A stretch of 64,000 nt of DNA. Source: Cytophagales bacterium WSM2-2 (GTDB taxonomy: Bacteria; Bacteroidota; Bacteroidia; Cytophagales; Cyclobacteriaceae). Position 1 is the first letter of the stretch. Each line of letters opens with the position of its first letter. Shown here piece by piece: positions 8,192 through 16,219 of this stretch. Location: NCBI GenBank assembly GCA_015472025.1, contig BNHL01000001.1:2902001-2966000 (forward strand), given 5' to 3'. The notes below the pieces were generated by a model. The model saw nothing but the letters and a program-made list of their open reading frames with translations. It made no database searches and had not been told where the DNA came from. The translations under genes and the position numbers were made by a program.

Positions 8192-9577
8192 TCAATGGAT
8201 CGAATCGATCAATCTACTTATTGCACCGATGGCCGGAAAGAAAAAATAAGCTCCTCCCTTCATTACGGTGAACTGCGGAACACCTGTCAATTTTTTTCTG
8301 ACCGGGCAATTTTGAATGGTAAACTCACCTGGCGGTTCGGCTTTACTCACACCGTTCACAGGTGGTTTCCCATCAATTCCGACAATTGGGTCAGGGTCAT
8401 TATATAAGTGATAAAATTTTTTGTTGTTCATCCATTGCTGCTGAACAAACTCAAACTGCCTGCTGATATTTGTATTGAAACAAATAAATACCAGTCCGAC
8501 TTCATGAGCTGGCTGCGCAGCCTTCAATATGTCTTCGGGGTTCATCGATGGAGCGCAAGGTGCACCGTAAGGCCGACCTCTCCGGAGTATGCGATGGCGA
8601 TTCGTAACTGTGGTTGATTCCACGGGGTCATCATTCATGCCATCACGCGGATTGGCCTTGCGCACATGTGCTCCAAAAGGACATTTTTCCCCGAACTTGT
8701 CAGTCGAGTAGTATCCGAAATTATTTTCTTCAGCAAGTTTTGCGTCAGGCTTGTCGGGTGACAACGCGAGTGGCGTTCCATTGAGATATCGCCCCATCAT
8801 TTTTGAAGCGAGATGGATGGCTTCATTTATGTCACCTCCCGATTGAGTGCTCATGTAGTTCCAAAACTCTTTCACATTTTGTTTGAGTTGGCGAAAGACC
8901 ATGTAGCTGCCGTTTTTACCAAAATCAAATTGATCAGGAGAATCAAGGATGGGAGAGATCGGCATCTTGTCATATTCATTCAAATATCCAAAAATAAACT
9001 CTCCATCGGCAACTACGTTACTTTTTGATGAGACCTTTTTACCCTTGAGACTTCGGATGACCGGTTGAGATATGCCATCGTGAAAACCGAAATGCTCCTT
9101 GTCACCTTCCAGGTCGTCTGAAATAATAGATTGAACAATGGTGACTTTATGAACAGCCAGCAATGATTGCATCTCTTCTACTTTCGCATTAATGGCATTG
9201 GTATTGGGAGCGTAAAGCATAAGTATGAAATGAATTTCCGATTGAGCACCCCAGATCCATTTTTCAGGATCGTTGCTGTTATAGTCACCGAGGATACGCT
9301 GACGGAATTTGGACTGCATGCCTTCACTAAACTCACTCGAAAAATTTCTCTTCATTTTCAGACCGAGCTGAGTAAACCCGTTATTGGTGAACGCAATGTT
9401 CATTGCACCCGAAGTCGGATTCTTTTCGCTGTTGGTGATTTGCGAATGGACTTTGCTAAGGAATTCCTTGAAAGAGTTGTTGTCTGAGATTTTACACAGA
9501 AGGAAGCCGGAAGATCCCAAATCTTTGTAAGCGCGAAGCAGTAGTCCCTGGATGTCTTTCTTGTCCAATGTTTCCAT
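8192..9577 (-). CDS. DyP-type heme peroxidase
   Basis: A 461-aa dye-decolourising-type peroxidase that would use H2O2 to oxidise aromatic or other substrates. The family GxxDG motif is GFHDG (164-168) with the catalytic Asp167. The proximal heme ligand is probably His304 in CPFGAHVRKANPR, and the distal Arg lies in HRILRRGRPYG (328-338). The C-terminal FEFVQQQW segment is also typical. The length fits the larger DyP classes with insertions rather than the ~300-aa type. No Tat or Sec signal is visible, so it probably acts in the cytoplasm unless carried by a partner. It is 10 bp from the duplicated-domain protein upstream. Confidence 0.9.
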   Translation of the reverse strand: METLDKKDIQGLLLRAYKDLGSSGFLLCKISDNNSFKEFLSKVHSQITNSEKNPTSGAMNIAFTNNGFTQLGLKMKRNFSSEFSEGMQSKFRQRILGDYNSNDPEKWIWGAQSEIHFILMLYAPNTNAINAKVEEMQSLLAVHKVTIVQSIISDDLEGDKEHFGFHDGISQPVIRSLKGKKVSSKSNVVADGEFIFGYLNEYDKMPISPILDSPDQFDFGKNGSYMVFRQLKQNVKEFWNYMSTQSGGDINEAIHLASKMMGRYLNGTPLALSPDKPDAKLAEENNFGYYSTDKFGEKCPFGAHVRKANPRDGMNDDPVESTTVTNRHRILRRGRPYGAPCAPSMNPEDILKAAQPAHEVGLVFICFNTNISRQFEFVQQQWMNNKKFYHLYNDPDPIVGIDGKPPVNGVSKAEPPGEFTIQNCPVRKKLTGVPQFTVMKGGAYFFFPAIGAISRLIDSIH

Positions 9578-9587
9578 AATAGCCTGT

Positions 9588-10865
9588 TTATAATTTCTTA
9601 AGCCAAATTATCGTCTCTTGCTTGCTCATCGGTTTGAACAGCCCCTGATGAATTTCATTGTTGTTGAGAATATTGACTACCGAAAGCGACTTGTAAGCGC
9701 TGTACCAAACCTGTGTTGGTATCTGGTGGACACGCGTCCAGTATTTGAAGCGTTCCTCGTCTGTGGCGCCATCGAAAACGAGGTTTTTTGTTTTTGGAAA
9801 TAACTCGGTATTACTCCACACTCCCGTGAGGCCAACAGCAGCTTTGTCAATGAAATCACCGAGGTAGCTTTCCCATGAGCCATCAAAGTTGCTAAAGAAG
9901 AGAAGGCGACTGTTGTTGTCAATTGCTACCCAACGGGCAAAATGAATGGTAGGAATGTTTCCGAGCTTGCCTTTGTTGAAAAGGGTTTTAGCGAGGAGAT
10001 TAATCGCCCAAAGCACTGCTCTTAAAATAAATAGTCGAAAGGCACCCGGCTTTATATTGACCAGGTGCGTCAGTTGGTTTTGAACGTTGAAGTCTTCTGC
10101 CTTTTGCAGCGTTACAATCTTTTTGTCAAGATCCTGGTTATAGTCAACTTCAATTTGTTCGTCAGAATTTTCTTTGAAGCGCAAAATGATGTATACGATA
10201 ATCAGTATCGTGACCACAATTGCCAGGAGCCATAGGAAATTCATTCGTAGGAGAAAAATCAAAACGAGTGTAACAATGGCAACTGTAACCAGGATGGGAG
10301 TGAGAGAACCTAAATGGATACCAGGAGGAGACCGTTTAAAACCTTTGCTTTCCAGGTGACCGATAATATTTTTTTTGATCACTTCGGGCTCAAAATTTTC
10401 CTGTGGATGTGTGTTCAAAAAAGATTGAATTTCCTGTCGTACTTCATTCTGGTAACGGATCACTTCAACTGTCAGGCCCCGGTGCCCGATATAGAAAGCG
10501 TTGGGCGGGGGTAACATATGACTTTTAATGAATCCTACCCATTCGTTCTTTCCGGGATAATTTTTGCAATGCGCGTATACTTCATCGAATCCGTTGCCAG
10601 CTTTACTGATTAGTTCAGTGAGATGATCGTCCAGGTCGCCATCAAAGTTGCTGCTGAAAGAAAGCCAGGCGGGAGTCGGCTTCCCGTTGACTTGTGAAGC
10701 CTCGATGATCACGAATCTTGCGAAGTGAATACTTTTCAGTTGAAGAAATGGAATGCACTTATTGGATTCCACGTCATTAGCGATCAATTGTAACAGAGAC
10801 CTAAGGCTTTGCAGACGATCTGGCTCAATTTCAACCAGCACTGTCAGCGGATTTTGATAGATCAT
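9588..10865 (-). CDS. Protein with tandemly duplicated unknown domain and two central membrane helices
   Basis: A 425-aa protein of unknown function made of two related halves. Matching landmarks are HFAR at 47-50 and 308-311, SNFDG at 72-76 and 325-329, and FYIGHRGLTVEVI (124-136) against WYSAYKSLSVVNI (387-399). Between the halves are two adjacent transmembrane helices (about 187-207 and 209-230), so both domains should lie on the same side of the membrane. The first half is preceded by no signal peptide. No heme, flavin or hydrolase motif is visible. It is flanked at 9-10 bp by the P450 and DyP peroxidase genes, which suggests a structural, electron-transfer or substrate-handling role with them (inferred). 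Confidence 0.7.
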   Translation of the reverse strand: MIYQNPLTVLVEIEPDRLQSLRSLLQLIANDVESNKCIPFLQLKSIHFARFVIIEASQVNGKPTPAWLSFSSNFDGDLDDHLTELISKAGNGFDEVYAHCKNYPGKNEWVGFIKSHMLPPPNAFYIGHRGLTVEVIRYQNEVRQEIQSFLNTHPQENFEPEVIKKNIIGHLESKGFKRSPPGIHLGSLTPILVTVAIVTLVLIFLLRMNFLWLLAIVVTILIIVYIILRFKENSDEQIEVDYNQDLDKKIVTLQKAEDFNVQNQLTHLVNIKPGAFRLFILRAVLWAINLLAKTLFNKGKLGNIPTIHFARWVAIDNNSRLLFFSNFDGSWESYLGDFIDKAAVGLTGVWSNTELFPKTKNLVFDGATDEERFKYWTRVHQIPTQVWYSAYKSLSVVNILNNNEIHQGLFKPMSKQETIIWLKKL

Positions 10866-10874
10866 AGAAGAAAT

Positions 10875-12053
10875 TTATTTATCGAACTCTAACCAGTAAA
10901 CATCAGGAAACGGCCCGTCACAGATTGCCTGCCTGCTCCTGGAAGGTTTCAGGTTTTTCAGACGGAGAAGCGCAGCTACTATTTCAGTGATCTGCACTGC
11001 GTTGATATAGCGGCCATAGCAAACGTGCATGCCATAACCGAAGTGCAGGTATTCGTTTTTCCGACTGACAACGAAATCTTTAGGATTCTCAAATGCACCA
11101 GAGTCATGCATAGCCGAAAATATTCCGATAGCAACTTTGTGATTGGCGGGCACTGAGTACTTTCCATTTCTCCCGATCCGCACAGGCCGTGGTGTATAGC
11201 GCACGATGATCGGGTTATGCGGATTAAATCGAAGGGCCTCGTAACAGTACTTTCGCAGGTCTTCGATTTTATTTTGCTCCGCGAGCCTTACCGCTTCTTT
11301 TAATTTCTCCGGCCGGCCAAATAATTCTTCTAGTATCAACACCACGCACTTACTCGTAGTGTCCACAGCACCGATCATAAGACCGCAAAGATTTCTGCGG
11401 ATGAAATCACTATCAATAAAATCATGACGATCCCGCAACTCAAGCAGACGGGCGAGGAGTGAATTGGGTGGAGGGTTTTTATTGGTATTGAATTTAGCAA
11501 TAACCGTTTCCATGTATTCCTTCAGTTCAGAAGCGACAACTTTTGCTTCGTCATGTACTTTCTCGTCATTTGTGAGGTTGAGAAATAAGTGATGGAATAA
11601 AGTCCTCATCCACTTTTGCATGCGACCACGATCTTCAACGGGAATACCTAGGTAGCGCTCAATGAATGCGATTGGTACAACCCGTGAAATGGTGCCGATG
11701 ATTTCAATTTTCCCTTCTGCTCTGACAGCCGAGATGAGTCCGGCCGACTCTTTGGCAATCATTTCTTGAATCCACGGGAGGTCTTCGTGCCTGGCTACAG
11801 ATTCCATGATTCCTTTTTCGCGGTCATGCACCGGAGAGGTATCCATGCCCAGGAAAAAATCCAGGTCCAGGTCTTTCATTCGGCCAAAATTGATCTGGGC
11901 TATGGTAAAGTCATCCGGGCGGAGCAGCGCCTCCTTTACTTCTTCAAACCGGGAGATCACAACCCAATTCCCAATTTTCAATACGGGGAAGAATTGCCTG
12001 AGGAACCCGGAAGTCAATCGGAGAAACCAGGGAGCAGATAAAACAGATTGCAT
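10875..12053 (-). CDS. Cytochrome P450
   Basis: A 392-aa bacterial P450. The heme-thiolate loop is FGYGMHVCYG with Cys345, the K-helix ExxR is EALR (272-275), and the I-helix has GAVDTT (228-233) with the Asp-Thr pair used for O2 activation. There is no membrane anchor, ferredoxin or reductase domain, and no redox partner gene is adjacent. Its neighbours are an H2O2-forming type oxidase and a peroxidase, which leaves open a peroxide-driven cycle, although the retained Asp-Thr pair argues for a normal monooxygenase. It is 3 bp from the oxidase gene and 9 bp from the duplicated-domain gene. The substrate is unknown. Confidence 0.92.
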   Translation of the reverse strand: MQSVLSAPWFLRLTSGFLRQFFPVLKIGNWVVISRFEEVKEALLRPDDFTIAQINFGRMKDLDLDFFLGMDTSPVHDREKGIMESVARHEDLPWIQEMIAKESAGLISAVRAEGKIEIIGTISRVVPIAFIERYLGIPVEDRGRMQKWMRTLFHHLFLNLTNDEKVHDEAKVVASELKEYMETVIAKFNTNKNPPPNSLLARLLELRDRHDFIDSDFIRRNLCGLMIGAVDTTSKCVVLILEELFGRPEKLKEAVRLAEQNKIEDLRKYCYEALRFNPHNPIIVRYTPRPVRIGRNGKYSVPANHKVAIGIFSAMHDSGAFENPKDFVVSRKNEYLHFGYGMHVCYGRYINAVQITEIVAALLRLKNLKPSRSRQAICDGPFPDVYWLEFDK

Positions 12054-12056
12054 AAC

Positions 12057-13592
12057 TCAGACGGGGACAGAAGGCAAAACATCGAGACTGATCTGTCGCA
12101 TGAAGTCATTAGTGAAAACATGCATACTCGCCACATCTTTCATTACTGCATATCGTGCACTTAGCCAGGATTCAACTTTGGCATCCGTGTACATCGTTCG
12201 CAGTGTGGTCTTGTTAAGATCCAGGAGCTTGCCCCAATGGAACGTGAACGGAATTCCCTGCTTGATCATTTCGTTCCAGAAATTGGTATAGAAATTCATC
12301 GACTCATTCGAGAACACACTATCCAACTCGATCACACAAGTATTTGGGAACCGGGTGAAACCCAGAGTAGCCTGGGTCCCTCTGACATAGCGGAAGGCAA
12401 GAACTCCTACAAATGGACCTTTTGATTTATTGACAGCCACGAAAAGCTGTCTCACCTGGTTAACGTAATTGATGGGCACGCCCAAAGCAGAACTGAGCAC
12501 TTTGCCATGTGTGTCGGTATTCGTAAACATTTCGCCATGAGTTCCCCATACATCACTATACGGTTTATAAGAAGCGCCCACAAGTGCATTGACAGCTCCG
12601 GGCACGATGGCTGGTAGCGCTTGTGTTATTTTTCCAATGAACACCGGTGCATCATCTCCGGGCGCAATCCCAGTGGTCATTGCCGGTGGCGTATAAGGTG
12701 TTTTGTACGGACGCTTGTACATCACTGTCATGTAGGCCTGGTTGCTTGTATCGTATTGGTTGATCAATGCCTGGAAATGATAAGGCCGTTCATGTCCGTT
12801 GGGAAGTGACACTGCGGTGTTGGTAAAATCCAACGTTTCCATCAGGCTGAATAAGTTGTTGTCCATTGGCACGCGCAGTCGAAATGCCTGATAAAGGAAC
12901 AATGGATCTGTTTCCAGCATTACTCCATGAATAAAACCAAAGCTTCCGAAACTGACTAACGCGGCATTGAACATATCATCATCCCGCACCAACTCTGCGT
13001 TCAGAATTTCTGCGAATGAATCTGAGGCAACCGGGTAGCTTTTTCGTTCCAGCCAAATATGACGGGTAGGACTTGTGATGATATGAAGGCCCACAACGTA
13101 ATCCGGTATGGACCCCACATCAATGGCTGCACCGTGAGTGCCGGTAGACATTCCACCTACAATGGTTTGACCATTACTTGCTCCGGTTGTCTTCAGTGAC
13201 CGTTTTCTTTTTTTAAGGCGGTCATTTAATTCCTTAACTGAAACACCGCACTGTGCAAAATATAAATCATCTGGTGTTTTGGCATAGCCCGATGAGACAT
13301 CGTCACGGCCGATGGCCAGTGAGAGGTTAAGCGGTTTGGTGTTGAGCAGGATCCCATCAGTGGCAGCGATTTTAGTCCACGACCATTCCCCGCCAAGGAT
13401 GCGGAGCGTTTTACCGGAAGCAATGGCATCTTTAATAATGCTTTGAATCCCTTTTGTCGCATCATTATAATCATCGACTACATCTCCTGAGTCCTGGTTG
13501 GCGAGATTATACAGGTCGTTGATATTTTGTGTGAATGTTTCGTGCCTGTTGGTCCAGCTTTTTGCTCCTGTTTTACTGATAATCATTTGCAA
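12057..13592 (-). CDS. FAD-linked oxidase, aldonolactone-oxidase-like (VAO family)
   Basis: A 511-aa flavoenzyme with the PCMH-type FAD-binding fold. The FAD-binding signature is GASNGQTIVGGMSTGTHGA (137-155). In the N-terminal loop where covalently flavinylated relatives have G-S-G/R-H-S, this protein reads GGEWSW (67-72), so the His is replaced by Trp70 and FAD is probably held non-covalently. The C-terminal half matches the substrate domain of sugar-lactone/alditol oxidases. Such oxidases reduce O2 to H2O2, which could feed the DyP peroxidase encoded 2.5 kb downstream (inferred). No signal peptide. ATG at 13590-13592; a second Met is at codon 3. The Bor-like gene lies 14 bp upstream. Confidence 0.83.
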   Translation of the reverse strand: MQMIISKTGAKSWTNRHETFTQNINDLYNLANQDSGDVVDDYNDATKGIQSIIKDAIASGKTLRILGGEWSWTKIAATDGILLNTKPLNLSLAIGRDDVSSGYAKTPDDLYFAQCGVSVKELNDRLKKRKRSLKTTGASNGQTIVGGMSTGTHGAAIDVGSIPDYVVGLHIITSPTRHIWLERKSYPVASDSFAEILNAELVRDDDMFNAALVSFGSFGFIHGVMLETDPLFLYQAFRLRVPMDNNLFSLMETLDFTNTAVSLPNGHERPYHFQALINQYDTSNQAYMTVMYKRPYKTPYTPPAMTTGIAPGDDAPVFIGKITQALPAIVPGAVNALVGASYKPYSDVWGTHGEMFTNTDTHGKVLSSALGVPINYVNQVRQLFVAVNKSKGPFVGVLAFRYVRGTQATLGFTRFPNTCVIELDSVFSNESMNFYTNFWNEMIKQGIPFTFHWGKLLDLNKTTLRTMYTDAKVESWLSARYAVMKDVASMHVFTNDFMRQISLDVLPSVPV

Positions 13593-13606
13593 TTGTTTTT
13601 GGGTGG

Positions 13607-14008
13607 CTAATTTTTCTTTCGGTGATTATCTGTCGTCCCCTCGCGCTCTCTGGGTTTCGCACACTTCCATTGGATTTGAATTGGATTCCAGATACCGAGT
13701 GTGGCGATGTTGATCAGTGAATAGCCAAGGTTGGTTGTAACCCTAATCTCGTCCAGCTGATTGATATTCATTTTATCGCAGTTGTCGGTAACGAGATCAA
13801 TACCATTATTGCGCTTGGCCGCCAGTCCCCAGAAGAACGAGTGAATGGTTTTCTTTTCATAACTCGTGGAAGGATCGAAGTTGGCGGAACTGATCCGGTA
13901 GTGGTAGCACCCCTGGTTGATAGTAAGGATAAGGGCGAGCATGGGCATTATAGCGCGAAGTCTGACAGAGGCCAGCCATAGATAGATCCGGTTTGAATGT
14001 GTCTGCAT
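13607..14008 (-). CDS. Bor-like (lambda Bor/Iss family) lipoprotein
   Basis: A 133-aa putative lipoprotein, the first gene of the minus-strand operon. It resembles phage lambda Bor: after the lipobox-like INQGC (Cys34) come IHSFFWGL and, near the end, TLGIWNPIQIQWKC, comparable to the TLGIYTPLEARVYC end of Bor. The mature domain has two conserved Cys residues (in DNCDKM and at QWKC). A start at Met21 (codon ending at 13948) would give a normal-length lipoprotein signal; the longer start is kept because neither has a clear ribosome-binding site. Bor in enterobacteria is an outer-membrane lipoprotein linked to serum resistance; here the role is unknown. Confidence 0.68.
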   Translation of the reverse strand: MQTHSNRIYLWLASVRLRAIMPMLALILTINQGCYHYRISSANFDPSTSYEKKTIHSFFWGLAAKRNNGIDLVTDNCDKMNINQLDEIRVTTNLGYSLINIATLGIWNPIQIQWKCAKPREREGTTDNHRKKN

Positions 14009-14451
14009 TAATTGCTTTTTTGAGTTTGTTGGCTTGCCTACTCTGTTTCTTCGGATTTTCGGCTTTCCTCCGGTAAATATTTCAGGGGTTAGCCTGTGAT
14101 AGTTCGCAGGTCAAATCGAAATGGTACGAGTATTATTACCCGTTTGGAAGAATCTACCGGGGTAATTAATAGCTGAAGGAGTGCATCGTAGGCCATACCT
14201 TTTAAGGTTTAGTTGTGCCTGCGAGCCGTGTGCTCTCGGCATTATTTCAAATCCGCGAAAAACACCACATTTTTCCCCGCTGTTTTAGGTAGACAAATCT
14301 TGATGAAAGAAAGGGATAAAGTCAACGGGTTTTTCCCCGTATCGGAGACGGGAAAAAACCCCGATTCGAATTACATGGTAAAGCTCATGACCATGTCGGT
14401 TTTTTATTCATATTGCGGAAAATGATTTAATAAACTTTAATCGTAACAATT
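14009..14451. promoter_or_regulatory. Intergenic regulatory region between divergent blocks
   Basis: This 443-bp stretch lies between the divergently read Bor-operon and the 84-aa protein/two-component block. It contains the palindrome pair at 14319-14363, nearer the plus-strand gene. It also holds a weaker inverted repeat (ATTACCC at 14135-14141 with GGGTAAT at 14160-14166), beside ACGAG-N8-CCCGT at 14126-14143, about 120-160 bp upstream of the Bor-like gene. No small gene is convincing here. Confidence 0.5.
14319..14363. promoter_or_regulatory. Tandem palindrome pair, candidate operator (copy B)
   Basis: ACGGGTTTTTCCCCGT (14325-14340) and ACGGGAAAAAACCCCG (14348-14363) are separated by 7 bp, the same layout as at 5551-5589. 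The left arm with its flank (14319-14342) differs from 5545-5568 at one base of 24. The two 16-mers here are also near inverted repeats of each other. The site is about 90 bp upstream of the ATG at 14452. A dimeric NarL/LuxR-type regulator encoded at 16220-16861 is the natural candidate to bind it (inferred). Confidence 0.6.
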
Positions 14452-14706
14452 ATGGCAAAGAAGAAAGCGACAGAAAAAGTAAAGGCGTTCCAGTTTGTAT
14501 TTGAGCCTCAAGGCTTACAACGCCTTCTTGACATGGGTCCCAAGAAAGTCCTTTTCACAGTGAGTATTGAAAGTGTTGAAACAAAAGAGGGGAAGATGGT
14601 TGGCGCGTTAAGGATTGATGCATCTGCCATTAAGCCGAAGAGCAAAAAACTTGGAGATGGTGATGTGCCTGGTTGCCCAATCCCACCATGCACTACACAG
14701 GATTAA
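14452..14706 (+). CDS. Small protein with C-terminal GCPIPPC tail (84 aa)
   Basis: Not recognised as a named family. A Lys-rich N terminus (MAKKKATEKVK) is followed by a compact region with predicted strands (VLFTVSIESVETKEGKMVG) and then a Lys/Gly linker and the tail GDVPGCPIPPCTTQD, whose two cysteines (75 and 80) are the only ones. The leader-core look and twin-Cys tail recall ribosomally made modified peptides or cysteine-tagged substrates, but no modification enzyme is nearby. It is the first gene after the palindrome pair at 14319-14363 and is followed 29 bp later by a membrane-protein/histidine-kinase/response-regulator block. Confidence 0.62.
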   Translation: MAKKKATEKVKAFQFVFEPQGLQRLLDMGPKKVLFTVSIESVETKEGKMVGALRIDASAIKPKSKKLGDGDVPGCPIPPCTTQD

Positions 14707-14735
14707 TAGCATGAAAGGGGAATCAAAGTACTAGG

Positions 14736-15413
14736 TTGGAATACTTGATTTCATATGTAGTTGAGCCGCTTGCTCTCTTTATCAACCTACTTGCGTTCCT
14801 GTACGCTTTTCTAAAAATAGAAAGGAACAAAAGGTACTTGGTATTATGTGGATATTACCTTTCCGCTACTGTGCTCATGCTAAACACGTTGTCCACAACT
14901 GCGGTTAATACACATTTATACAATGTCTTGTACGTGCTCACAAGCTTAGCAATGGCGTATTATTATAGCGCCCTGCTTACATCGACATGGAAGCGAGGTA
15001 TCACAGTTCTCGTTGGGGGAGTAACACTGACCTATTTTGCGGCTAATATTTTGCTTGGCAATGATAAGCTATTTGATAGCAATGGTTATGTTATTACCTC
15101 TACGGGAGTTGTGCTACTTATCTTCCTTTACTTACATCAGATTTTTTCTAACATAACGGAAGAACAACTCTCATTAAAGTTTGATTTTTGGTTTGTTTGC
15201 TCTCAATTAATATATCATTTAGGGGCATTTGGTATATTCCTCACGTATCATCGCTTAACAGAAAAGGTAATAGATGCCAATTATTTGCATGAAAACAGGT
15301 TGATTCTTACATACTTGTGGGGAATTCACAATGTTCTCTTATTTTTAGGGGCTCTACTAACCTGTAGCGGCCTGATATGGATAATTTATCGCAAGAAGTC
15401 ACCATCATCGTAG
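14736..15413 (+). CDS. Multi-pass membrane protein (about seven helices), possible sensor partner
   Basis: A 225-aa protein of nearly continuous hydrophobic helices (about residues 6-27, 34-54, 60-80, 86-107, 116-136, 150-172 and 190-217), ending in a basic tail (IYRKKSPSS). No family name is recognised. The start is the TTG at 14736; no in-frame ATG precedes it without a stop. Its last 37 nt overlap the start of the histidine kinase gene, which implies translational coupling. Because the kinase has only one membrane helix and no input domain, this protein may supply the sensing part of a split receptor (inferred). Confidence 0.65.
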   Translation: MEYLISYVVEPLALFINLLAFLYAFLKIERNKRYLVLCGYYLSATVLMLNTLSTTAVNTHLYNVLYVLTSLAMAYYYSALLTSTWKRGITVLVGGVTLTYFAANILLGNDKLFDSNGYVITSTGVVLLIFLYLHQIFSNITEEQLSLKFDFWFVCSQLIYHLGAFGIFLTYHRLTEKVIDANYLHENRLILTYLWGIHNVLLFLGALLTCSGLIWIIYRKKSPSS

Positions 15414-16150
15414 CTGGCTGCGCTTTCTTTTTGTTGGTGGCCATCGGTATTATCATCTTGGTTCTGATCTATCAGAAGAAGCAGTTGCTATATACTCACG
15501 AAAAAAAACAACTTCAAAATCAGTACAACGAAGAGTTGCTGAAAACAAGACTGGAAGCCCAGGAAGAGACCCTGAATTGGCTTGGCAAAGAGCTTCACGA
15601 TAATCTAGGTCAGCTATTGAACTCTTCGAAAGTCCTGATTGGTGTAGCACAGCGGACCGGAGATATGAAGGAGACCCTTACAACTGCCAACGATACGTTG
15701 AGCCAGGCGATAGCGGAAGTAAGAAACCTTAGTAAATCACTTAGCAACGAGTGGCTGGAACAGTTTAGTTTTATTGAAAATCTAAAGGCAGAAGCAAACC
15801 GGATTAATGCAACTCGGGAAATAGTCATGACCCTGGAGCACCCAGAGAAAATTGTGTTGCCACGCGATCGTCAACTGATGCTTTTCCGGATGGTTCAGGA
15901 GGCATTTCAAAATTCTTTAAAGCATGGGCAGGCTTCCAGGATCAGGATTGCGGCACAGCAGGATGATGGATCGGTAAAGGTCACCGTTGAAGATGATGGA
16001 AAGGGTTTTGATGCTGATTTGGGCAAGAGCGGATTCGGCATGAACAGCATTCGCCACCGGGCTTCGCTGATGGGTGGAACAGCACATTGGAAATCGGGTA
16101 CACAAGGAACCACGGTTCACATTCAGTTGCCCCAAAATTCGAAAACGTGA
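15377..16150 (+). CDS. NarL-type sensor histidine kinase (HisKA_3)
   Basis: A 257-aa kinase with one N-terminal transmembrane helix (residues ~8-32), a short coiled coil, then the HisKA_3 dimerisation domain with the phospho-acceptor His74 in GKELHDNLGQ. The ATP-binding domain follows with the N box EAFQNSLKHG and the G1 box DDGKGF. There is no periplasmic or PAS sensor domain, so its signal must come through another protein, probably the overlapping membrane protein. The response regulator gene starts 69 bp downstream. Confidence 0.9.
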   Translation: MDNLSQEVTIIVAGCAFFLLVAIGIIILVLIYQKKQLLYTHEKKQLQNQYNEELLKTRLEAQEETLNWLGKELHDNLGQLLNSSKVLIGVAQRTGDMKETLTTANDTLSQAIAEVRNLSKSLSNEWLEQFSFIENLKAEANRINATREIVMTLEHPEKIVLPRDRQLMLFRMVQEAFQNSLKHGQASRIRIAAQQDDGSVKVTVEDDGKGFDADLGKSGFGMNSIRHRASLMGGTAHWKSGTQGTTVHIQLPQNSKT

Positions 16151-16219
16151 ACACCGCTTTATTTTAACGATATTAGCGAAGAAACTTTCATGTCACATAG
16201 ATTAAGAAATCGTTAACCC

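Noticed and set aside
14213-14425. 70-codon plus-strand frame crossing the palindrome pair
   Set aside because: It spans the repeated regulatory sequence and has no recognisable protein features; coding there is unlikely.
14452-14706. Full RiPP biosynthetic cluster around the GCPIPPC protein
   Set aside because: No radical SAM, dehydratase, cyclase or dedicated peptidase gene lies nearby; only the tail is suggestive.
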